Below, piece by piece: positions 14,291-20,014 of a stretch of DNA of 20,014 bases. Each line of letters opens with the position of its first letter. Positions within the stretch are counted from its first letter, which is position 1. The DNA lies in NCBI GenBank assembly GCA_033812735.1, contig JAPXTA010000098.1:1-20014 (forward strand), in the 5' to 3' direction. The translations under genes and the position numbers were made by a program. Under the pieces are notes generated by a model, which was given only the letters and a program-made list of their open reading frames with translations, was not told where the DNA came from and did no database searches. The DNA comes from JABFRJ01 sp033812735 (GTDB lineage: Bacteria; Pseudomonadota; Alphaproteobacteria; Rhizobiales; Hyphomicrobiaceae).

Positions 14291-14818
14291 TCAGGCGTTG
14301 ACCGTTTGAGCGACAAGAGCGTCGTGCTTGGGGGCGGGTGAGAAGCCGGTCGGACCCGGTACTTCGCCGAAGCGGTTCGTCGTCGGCTCGCCCGGAGCGG
14401 CATGCAGGTAGAGCAGCCCGCCGAAAGCCGGAAGAACGATCATCGCGAAGACGATCGCGAAACCGGCAGAGCCTTCGGCGATCGATTGGGGGCCGAAGAT
14501 TGCGACGGCTGCGAAGGTCGCGACGAAGGCCCAGGCGATCCATGCAGCCGTCATGGCGGGGATCCACCAGCCGGTGCGGCCCATGTCGTGGAGGCGTTTC
14601 AAGAGGGCCATGGCGCCGACCCAGAAGATCGGTGCGTTCAAGGCGAGCGCGAGTTTGCCGTGAAGCGGCTGGCCGTTCATCGCAAGCACGACGCCTGCGC
14701 CCGTCTGGATTGTCAGTGCGACAACGGTCAGCGCGAGCAGCCCCTGGCGGTTGCAGCGGCCACGCGGATCGATCAGCTGGCGGCCGAGGACGGCGGCATG
14801 CTCGAGAACGGGTGCCAT
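14291..14818 (-). CDS. DUF805 integral membrane protein (175 aa)
   Basis: DUF805 (YhaH-like) membrane protein. The family motifs are clear: the opening RGRCNRQGLL (19-28), RLHDMGRTGWW (75-85) between helices, and the C-terminal GEPTTNRFGEVP (143-154). Four hydrophobic segments lie at about 27-47, 60-73, 87-108 and 119-140. The ATG at 14818 has GGAG nine bases upstream. Function is not established for the family. It stands alone on this strand, converging on the operon's last gene and diverging from the exported repeat protein. Confidence 0.9.
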   Translation of the reverse strand: MAPVLEHAAVLGRQLIDPRGRCNRQGLLALTVVALTIQTGAGVVLAMNGQPLHGKLALALNAPIFWVGAMALLKRLHDMGRTGWWIPAMTAAWIAWAFVATFAAVAIFGPQSIAEGSAGFAIVFAMIVLPAFGGLLYLHAAPGEPTTNRFGEVPGPTGFSPAPKHDALVAQTVNA

Positions 14819-14993
14819 ATCTCACTACTCCGGCCTGTTGTTTCCGCGACTATGACAAAAGACGGTTGGCAGACCGTTTACGAGCATGGTTGAGACCGGG
14901 TTAACGGTGATGGCATGAACTCCCGGCAGATTGCCGCGTGCTATAAGGTCGGGGTGAAACGAATCGGGCGTGGTGCCCGACCGGGATGTGCCG

Positions 14994-16148
14994 ATGGGCT
15001 TTCAAGCCATTTTCGCTTTTATTGCCGTTTGGTTGTTTGTCGTGCCGGCTGCCGCGCAGCGGCCGGATCCCGGCATGGTCGAAGCGGATGTGTGGACCGA
15101 GCTGCCGACGCAACTCGTGTCTGGCCGGACGGACATGGCGGTCGCGAATTTTTCCTCGCGTAACGGCGCTACGACCATCCGATTCCGTGCGGTTGGCGGG
15201 GAGATCAGGCTCAGCCGGATCGAGCTGGTCTACAGCGACAGCAGCACGCGTGTTCTCGATGTGCGCCATGTGCTCGGGGCCGGAGAGCTGACGGGGCCGA
15301 TCGCTCTGCCGCAGGCAACGGCGTTGCTCAAGGAGATGCGGATTTCGGTGCTTTCGACGTCGCCGCTCGGGGAGAACCGGCGGATATCGGCCTTCGCTTC
15401 GGGAGGGCGTGCCGCCACCGAAAAGCGGTCTGCGCCAGTGACGCCGCGCGGTTGGATTGCCGTCGGTTTGAAGCGGACATCGCTCGGGCATCAACGCGAG
15501 ACGATCTCGCTTGGACGCGACAGAGGTCGGTTCGCTGGTCTCTCGCTCAGGGTGCGTGACGCGCCGATCATGCTGCGTGAATTGCGTGTGACGTACGCCA
15601 ATGGCGAGACCATGACGGCGGCGCTCGCGAAGAAGGTAGAGCCGGATCAACTGACGCCGCCGCTGCGCGTCAGTTCGGAGCAGACCATCCATGAAGTGCA
15701 TGTCGTCTACGACACCGTGCCTGGACTGAGCTCCGGCCGGCCTTTGCTCGAACTGCTTGGTGCCTATGATCCTGACTACGTCGGCAACGACGGCAGTGTG
15801 ATCGTCACGAACGGTGGCTGGCTGCTACTCGGCCTGCAAACGTCCGCGCTCTTCAAGCGGGATAGCGACTACGTCCTTGGAAGCAACATCGGCGTCTTCA
15901 ATCGACTGCGGTTCACCGCACGCGGTGGAGATGCCGAATTGCGCGATGTGCACTTGACCCTGGCGAATGGCCCGCCGCTCATCCTGCCTGTGAACCAGAT
16001 CCTTCTCAACGGCCGCGCTTCCTCTCTCATCGAGCTGCCGAAAACGGCGGACGGCGAGCGACCGCTGATCACCTCGATTACACTTAATCGCAAAGGGCGC
16101 TCGCTGCTGCGCGGTGAAATCGTCGTCGAGATTTGGGGCCAGTATTGA
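14994..16148 (+). CDS. Exported protein with three tandem DUF2541-like units (384 aa)
   Basis: A signal peptide (MGFQAIFAFIAVWLFVVPAAA, cleaved near AAA-QR at 21/22) precedes three related beta-rich units of about 110 residues: roughly 32-136, 152-258 and 274-381. Each begins with a W-x-x-L/V-G or equivalent strand, continues with a phosphate- or charge-rich segment ending in F-x-x-L/I-x-x-R/V, then L-x-x-[IVL]-x-[VLH]-x-[YL]-x-[ND]-G/S, and ends in a strand of the I-x-x-[IV] type. This resembles E. coli YaaI-like DUF2541. The ATG at 14994 is preferred because it starts the signal peptide, though its ribosome site is weak; a GTG at 14970 would add eight residues. The protein is probably a periplasmic or surface beta-sandwich binding protein of unknown ligand. 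Confidence 0.75.
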   Translation: MGFQAIFAFIAVWLFVVPAAAQRPDPGMVEADVWTELPTQLVSGRTDMAVANFSSRNGATTIRFRAVGGEIRLSRIELVYSDSSTRVLDVRHVLGAGELTGPIALPQATALLKEMRISVLSTSPLGENRRISAFASGGRAATEKRSAPVTPRGWIAVGLKRTSLGHQRETISLGRDRGRFAGLSLRVRDAPIMLRELRVTYANGETMTAALAKKVEPDQLTPPLRVSSEQTIHEVHVVYDTVPGLSSGRPLLELLGAYDPDYVGNDGSVIVTNGGWLLLGLQTSALFKRDSDYVLGSNIGVFNRLRFTARGGDAELRDVHLTLANGPPLILPVNQILLNGRASSLIELPKTADGERPLITSITLNRKGRSLLRGEIVVEIWGQY

Positions 16149-16311
16149 CGTTTTATTCGCGTTGCGATGCCTGGGTCAGAGCAGCCTTCGTTTCCAGTTG
16201 CGGCGATTTTGCTTCATGGCCGAGGAGTGGCACGGTGTGTGTGCATCGCTACTTTCGTGTCAATCTCACAACCTGACGTCCAGACTTCAAGTGATGGAAG
16301 GGAACGGACCC

Positions 16312-16860
16312 ATGCGCCCCGAGGCCGAGGCGATTTATGAAAAGCGCGAATACGCACATTCGCATCAGACCGCCCGGGGATTGATGCTGTTCGGTCTCGT
16401 GTGCTTCTTGCTCGGGTCGTTTCTGATCGTCTCACAGCGCGGCCCTTACGGCGACACGAAAGGCCTTGTGTTCGGCGGCTTAGCGATAGCAGTGGCGCTT
16501 GCGGCCTTCTTCATCGGCTATCGGACAGAGCGGCAGCCATCGGTCGCCCGCATCGTGCTATCGTCTGAAGGTGTCTTATTTCGCGATGTTTCGGACCGGC
16601 TCATTCCCTGGCACGACGTCAAGGACGTCGGCACGGCTGACGTCATGATGGAAGGCGACATCAACTCTACCAAAGTTACGAAGCTGGTTGTGTCCCGCGC
16701 CTTCATTCAGTCGCTGGGCCTCAGTTCTCCGTTTGACAGCCGGATCGTCCGGGCTGGCGAGCTGAGCGAGATCTACTTGTCCTATTATCACAAGCTGCCG
16801 GTGGACGAGTTTCACGCGGCGGTGCTGTCCCGGTGGCAAGCGTTCCACAAACGCAAATGA
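16312..16860 (+). CDS. Membrane protein with two helices and a PH-like cytosolic domain (182 aa)
   Basis: After a hydrophilic start, two membrane helices (about 22-41 and 50-70) lead to a soluble C-terminal domain. That domain begins ARIVLSSEGVLFRDVSDRLIPWHDVKDVG (79-107), the strand-turn-W pattern of bacterial PH-like domains such as the STM3941 family. I would not go further on function. The ATG at 16312 has GGAAGGGA about eight bases upstream; in-frame codons extend to 16114, but these overlap the previous gene and give no sensible N-terminus. It is 163 bp downstream of the repeat protein and converges on ubiB. Confidence 0.75.
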   Translation: MRPEAEAIYEKREYAHSHQTARGLMLFGLVCFLLGSFLIVSQRGPYGDTKGLVFGGLAIAVALAAFFIGYRTERQPSVARIVLSSEGVLFRDVSDRLIPWHDVKDVGTADVMMEGDINSTKVTKLVVSRAFIQSLGLSSPFDSRIVRAGELSEIYLSYYHKLPVDEFHAAVLSRWQAFHKRK

Positions 16861-16903
16861 CCAGGATTGAACCGGTGCTGGGCGGCCGTGGCTCGTGACG
16901 GCG

Positions 16904-18496
16904 TCACTTCCACAGCGCGGCGGCGACTGCAATCAAGCCGAGCGCTGCGACCCAGATTCCGGCGGTCTGCCAGCGCGCGGCGCGGGACCGTGCGGTTGCG
17001 AGCCGCTTGACTGAGTCGTCGTCGAGGCGCCAGCCGTCGCGAGCGGTCGATGCCAGTGCGAGCGCTGTACGTTCCGCCTGCTCCAGCACGCGCGGTGCGT
17101 CGGCCAGAACGCGGCCGAGAAGCTCGGCGCCTTGGCCGGCATCGCGAAGGCGGCCGGCGATGCCAAGATTGGATTCGACCCATTCGCGAGCCACGGGTTC
17201 TGCGGCGGTCCATAGATTGAGGCTCGGGTCGAGCCCACGGGCGACACCTTCGACAATCACCATGCTTTTCTGCAGCAGGATCAACTCAGGCCGCGTCTGC
17301 ATGTCGAACAATTCAGTGTAGGCGAAGAGCTGGCCGAGCAGATCGGCCATCGAGATTTCGTCGGCGGTGCGACCATGGATCGGCTCGCCGATGGCGCGCA
17401 TGGCTTGCGCGAAGACTTCGACGCTGTGATGCGGCGGGACGTAACCCGCATCGAAATGTACCTGTGCGGCGCGGCGATAATCGCGGGTTATGAGGCCGAA
17501 CAGGATTTCGGCGAGGAAGCGGCGCTCCATGGCGCCGAGCCGCCCCATGATGCCGAAGTCGACGGCGACGACGCGGCCCTCTGCATCGACGAACAGGTTT
17601 CCCTGATGCATGTCGCCGTGGAAGAACCCGTCGCGCATGGCGTGGCGCAGGAAAGAGCGCAGCACGGTCAAGCCGAGTTCTTTCGGGTCATGTCCAGCTT
17701 CGACGATGCGGGCACGGTCGGAAATCGGTATGCCGTCGATCCACTCCAGCGTCATGACGCGGCGGCGCGTGCGGTTCCAGTCGACATCGGGCACCCGGAA
17801 GCGCTCGTCGGCCTTGATGTTGTCTGCCATTTCAGAAATGGCGGCTGCTTCCAGGCGCAAGTCCATTTCGAGCGCTGTCGTGCGCGCGAGGTTTTCGACG
17901 ACGGCCATGGGCCGCAGCCGGCGCGACGGCCCGTGGAATCGCTCGACGAGGTTTGCGGCGAACCGATAACTTTCGAGGTCGCGCTGAAACCGCTTCTCGA
18001 CGTTGGGACGCAGAATCTTGACGGCCACGACGCGGCGCGTCCCGTTCGGATCGATCACCTCGGCCTTGTGCACCTGTGCGATCGATGCAGCCGCGATCGG
18101 GGGGCCAAAGCTTGCGAAATGATCCTCGAGCTTGCCGCCAAGAGACTCCTCGATGGCGCGGCGTGCCTCGGCCATGGAGAATGGCGGCAGGCGGTCTTGG
18201 AGGTGGGACAAGTCCTTCTGCAACTCGGGACTGATGATGTCGCCGCGGGTTGCCAGGAATTGGCCAAGCTTGATGTAGGAGGGGCCGAGCCGGGTGAGCG
18301 CGCGGGCGACGCGCTGGTCCTTGCCGCGCCCCAGGCGCAGCGGCCAAGTCAGCCAGCGGATAGGCGCCGTTGCCGCTTTTGCGAGATGCACGGCCAGCGG
18401 GACCGGCGTCCCCTTCGGGACGAAGTCGACGCCATGCTGCGCCAGAACTAGTCCGGCGCGAGCGAGGCGCAGTAGATTTCCGAGGGACGTTGCCAA
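16904..18496 (-). CDS. ubiB: UbiB, ABC1-type atypical kinase of ubiquinone biosynthesis (530 aa)
   Basis: Membrane-associated ATPase of the ABC1/ADCK/UbiB family needed for ubiquinone synthesis. Family-specific motifs are all present: KxGQ (IKLGQFLATRGD, Lys76-Gln79), the Ala-rich loop AAASIAQVH (135-143) replacing a kinase P-loop, Lys160 in VAVKILRP, HGDMHQGN (293-300) and VDFG (312-315). A C-terminal hydrophobic segment (about 512-529) would anchor it. The start is an unusual TTG at 18496; upstream in-frame codons run only to a stop near 18530 and contain no ATG or GTG, while the family alignment begins right at this position. No clear Shine-Dalgarno sequence precedes it. No ubiE neighbour is present. 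It diverges from the SDR gene across 147 bp. Confidence 0.93.
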   Translation of the reverse strand: MATSLGNLLRLARAGLVLAQHGVDFVPKGTPVPLAVHLAKAATAPIRWLTWPLRLGRGKDQRVARALTRLGPSYIKLGQFLATRGDIISPELQKDLSHLQDRLPPFSMAEARRAIEESLGGKLEDHFASFGPPIAAASIAQVHKAEVIDPNGTRRVVAVKILRPNVEKRFQRDLESYRFAANLVERFHGPSRRLRPMAVVENLARTTALEMDLRLEAAAISEMADNIKADERFRVPDVDWNRTRRRVMTLEWIDGIPISDRARIVEAGHDPKELGLTVLRSFLRHAMRDGFFHGDMHQGNLFVDAEGRVVAVDFGIMGRLGAMERRFLAEILFGLITRDYRRAAQVHFDAGYVPPHHSVEVFAQAMRAIGEPIHGRTADEISMADLLGQLFAYTELFDMQTRPELILLQKSMVIVEGVARGLDPSLNLWTAAEPVAREWVESNLGIAGRLRDAGQGAELLGRVLADAPRVLEQAERTALALASTARDGWRLDDDSVKRLATARSRAARWQTAGIWVAALGLIAVAAALWK

Positions 18497-18643
18497 TTTA
18501 GGTCCAAGTGGCGAGTAGCGTGTGGGCCCTTATGGCTTATTCGGGGTCGCATGCAAATCTGAGCCCCTGGAGCTGGTATACAAAGTCGCAGCACGCTGCC
18601 ATCTTGCGGCCCGCACTCCACTATCCGCGCGAGACCCTTCTTC

Positions 18644-19411
18644 ATGGTTGCATTGCCAAAGACCCCGTCATTCCGCCTCGATGGCCGCAAGGCGCTTGTG
18701 ACCGGTGGCGGGCGGGGCATTGGGATGGCCGCGGCCGCGGCGCTGGCCGAAGCGGGGGCGCACGTAGTGGTCACGGCGCGGTCGATGGGTGAAATCGAGC
18801 AGGTTGCGGCGGCCATTCGTGCGCGCGGCCAGAAAGCCGATGCGGTCGTCATGGACGTTTCGAAGGTCGCCGAGGCGCAGACGATCATCGCTGCGACCGG
18901 GCCCTACGATATTCTCGTCAACAACGCGGGCGGGGCGCGTCACAGCCCGGCATTGGACGCCACGGAAGAAAACTTCGACTTTGTCGCGGACATGAATCTG
19001 AAGGGCGCCTATTTCATCGCCCAGGCCGTTGCCAAAGGTTTGGTTGCGGCCAAGAAGCCGGGTTCGCTCATACACATCACTTCGCAGATGGCGCATGTGG
19101 GTGGGCCGAACCGCTCTGTCTATTGCGGCACGAAGTGGGGCGTGGAGGGGTTCTCGAAGGCGATGGCGATTGAGTTCGGTCCCCACCGGATCCGGTCCAA
19201 TACGATCGCTCCGACTTTCATCCAGACAGAAATGGTGCGTGGCTTCTTCGAGGATGCGGCGTTCAAGGACTGGGTGCTCTCGAAAATCAAGCTCGGCCGG
19301 ATCGGCGAGGTCGAGGACCTGATGGGGCCGGTGGTGTTCCTGGCGAGCGATGCATCGGCGCTGATGACCGGTTCGTCGCTCCTGGTCGACGGCGGCTGGA
19401 CGGCAGAGTAA
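18644..19411 (+). CDS. SDR-family oxidoreductase (255 aa)
   Basis: Classical short-chain dehydrogenase/reductase using NAD(P)H. The cofactor motif TGGGRGIG is at 20-27, NNAG at 93-96, and the catalytic set is Asn118, Ser147 (ITSQMA), Tyr160 and Lys164 (YCGTK). A C-terminal LLVDGGWTAE ending is typical. TARSMGE (44-50) has an Arg two residues after the second strand, which hints at NADP preference. The ATG at 18644 has only a weak ribosome site, and the eleven residues before the fold are in keeping with many SDRs. Its substrate is unknown. Its neighbour soxY on the same strand is 120 bp away with its own control region, so the two are probably separate units. Confidence 0.93.
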   Translation: MVALPKTPSFRLDGRKALVTGGGRGIGMAAAAALAEAGAHVVVTARSMGEIEQVAAAIRARGQKADAVVMDVSKVAEAQTIIAATGPYDILVNNAGGARHSPALDATEENFDFVADMNLKGAYFIAQAVAKGLVAAKKPGSLIHITSQMAHVGGPNRSVYCGTKWGVEGFSKAMAIEFGPHRIRSNTIAPTFIQTEMVRGFFEDAAFKDWVLSKIKLGRIGEVEDLMGPVVFLASDASALMTGSSLLVDGGWTAE

Positions 19412-19462
19412 TGCTCGCAGGTGCGGTATCACTTTTTGGTGCCAGCGATGGTTGGGCTGGAC

Positions 19463-19478
19463 ATTCGCATTATTGAAT
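19463..19478. promoter_or_regulatory. ATTC-N8-GAAT palindrome, candidate SqrR/BigR-type operator of soxY
   Basis: ATTC (19463-19466) and GAAT (19475-19478) are separated by exactly eight bases (GCATTATT). This is the form I recall for ArsR-family persulfide sensors (SqrR, BigR, some SoxR repressors) that control sulfur-oxidation genes. It ends 53 bases before the soxY start and abuts TATAAC (19478-19483), a good -10 box, so a bound repressor would block it. No regulator gene is in the window. The consensus is from memory. Confidence 0.6.
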
Positions 19479-19531
19479 ATAACATCGCGCTCAGAAACTG
19501 GACACTTCAGAACAGGGAGGTGTGAACTCCG

Positions 19532-19999
19532 ATGGCATCCCGAACTTATGATCGCCGCACATTTGTCATCAGCGCTGGAGCGGCGGCGACCCTGCTGACG
19601 TTCGCCCATCGTGCGCTGGCTCAGCAGCCGAACGACTCGGCCGCACTCGAGACCGCATTGAAGAAGGTCGCGGGTGACGCGAAGCCGGCCGAGGGCAAGA
19701 TCGCGCTCGAACTTCCCGAGATTGCCGAGAACGGCAACACGGTTCCGTTCGGGGCGACCGTCGAAAGTCCGATGACGGACGCCAATTTCGTCAAGGCGTT
19801 GCACGTATTCGCGCCGGGCAATCCGCAGGCGGAAGTCGCAAGCTTCATGTTCTCGCCGCAATCCGGCAAAGCGTCGGTCTCGAGCCGCATGCGTCTCGGC
19901 CGCACCCAAGACGTCTATGCGCTGGCCGAGATGTCGGATGGCAAATTCTTCATCGCGAAGCGGACCGTCAAGGTCACGATCGGCGGCTGCGGCGGCTGA
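19532..19999 (+). CDS. soxY: SoxY, thiosulfate-oxidation sulfur carrier (155 aa)
   Basis: Periplasmic SoxY subunit that carries sulfur intermediates on a C-terminal cysteine during thiosulfate oxidation by the Sox complex. The twin-arginine signal is DRRTFVIS (Arg8-Arg9), cleaved near ALA-QQ (30/31). The mature part keeps the SoxY pattern NGNTVPFGATVESPM (67-81) and ends in the swinging-arm motif GGCGG with Cys153. The length fits. GGGAGG lies about twelve bases before the ATG, a slightly long spacing. Its obligate partner SoxZ is normally next and would begin just past the right edge. The Tat signal implies export with the cofactor-free fold completed in the cytosol, usually as a SoxYZ pair. 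Confidence 0.95.
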   Translation: MASRTYDRRTFVISAGAAATLLTFAHRALAQQPNDSAALETALKKVAGDAKPAEGKIALELPEIAENGNTVPFGATVESPMTDANFVKALHVFAPGNPQAEVASFMFSPQSGKASVSSRMRLGRTQDVYALAEMSDGKFFIAKRTVKVTIGGCGG

Positions 20000-20014
20000 T
20001 CGGTTCACGAACAC

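Noticed and set aside
14942..14947. TATAAG as a -10 box for the exported repeat protein
   Set aside because: No acceptable -35 element lies 16-18 bases upstream.
16228..16245. Second sigma-54-like element (TGGCACG followed by TGTGCA)
   Set aside because: The GG-to-GC spacing is 12 rather than 10 bases and the -12 box lacks TT, so it is not a usable RpoN promoter.
17375..18451. 358-codon plus-strand frame opposite ubiB
   Set aside because: UbiB has all family motifs on the other strand; this frame has none.
18668..20014. 448-codon minus-strand frame opposite the SDR and soxY genes
   Set aside because: It is Arg/His-rich, spans two unrelated well-supported genes and their control region, and has no recognisable motif.
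1..20014. tRNA, rRNA, CRISPR arrays, insertion sequences and prophage genes
   Set aside because: I looked for long direct repeats, regular spacer arrays, transposase motifs, terminal repeats and tRNA-like cloverleafs and saw none by eye; a short ncRNA could still be missed.

Overview
The window is high-GC DNA with dense genes, short intergenic gaps, Shine-Dalgarno-type starts and no phage, insertion-sequence, CRISPR or RNA-gene signal. The gene set points to a metabolically versatile alphaproteobacterium of the Hyphomicrobiales (Hyphomicrobium/Rhodomicrobium-like). This rests on glnK-amtB with a nitrogen-type sigma-54 promoter, ubiquinone-pathway proteins, a Tat-exported TRAP solute-binding protein of the TakP type, a DUF2783 protein beside an aromatic-ring hydroxylase, and a SoxY thiosulfate carrier. 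The genus is inference; no rRNA gene or marker tree was available.

Left part (1-5750). glnK-amtB runs on the minus strand behind a near-consensus -24/-12 promoter. tesB lies upstream, separated from that promoter by a strong rho-independent terminator. Divergent from tesB is a UbiH/UbiF-family flavin monooxygenase, then an unrecognised 172-residue protein, then a Prx5-type peroxiredoxin that ends at a clear terminator.

Middle part (5757-14284). Two minus-strand genes, an alpha/beta hydrolase and the TRAP binding protein, face away from a tight plus-strand run of eight genes. These are an FAH-family hydrolase, a 116-aa membrane protein, a metallo-beta-lactamase-fold protein with a degraded metal site, a 109-aa membrane protein, an MhpA/TfdB-type FAD hydroxylase, a DUF2783 protein, an exported DUF2059-like protein and an ABHD10-like hydrolase. 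ATGA, GTGA and 14-nt overlaps tie most of them together. The set looks like uptake, hydroxylation and hydrolysis of an aromatic or keto-acid substrate, but no ring-cleavage dioxygenase is present. A perfect 8-bp inverted repeat with a 15-bp spacer lies in the divergent region and is a good operator candidate.

Right part (14291-20014). Here are a DUF805 membrane protein, a secreted protein made of three tandem DUF2541-like units, a two-helix membrane protein with a PH-like tail, ubiB (TTG start), an SDR oxidoreductase and soxY. Upstream of soxY is an exact ATTC-N8-GAAT palindrome, the form I recall for SqrR/BigR persulfide-sensing repressors. The sox cluster presumably continues past the right edge.

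No gene-free stretch exceeds 300 bases. The longest gaps (1904-2091, 5012-5191, 14819-14993, 16149-16311, 7878-8030, 18497-18643) are intergenic control regions described below where anything could be seen.
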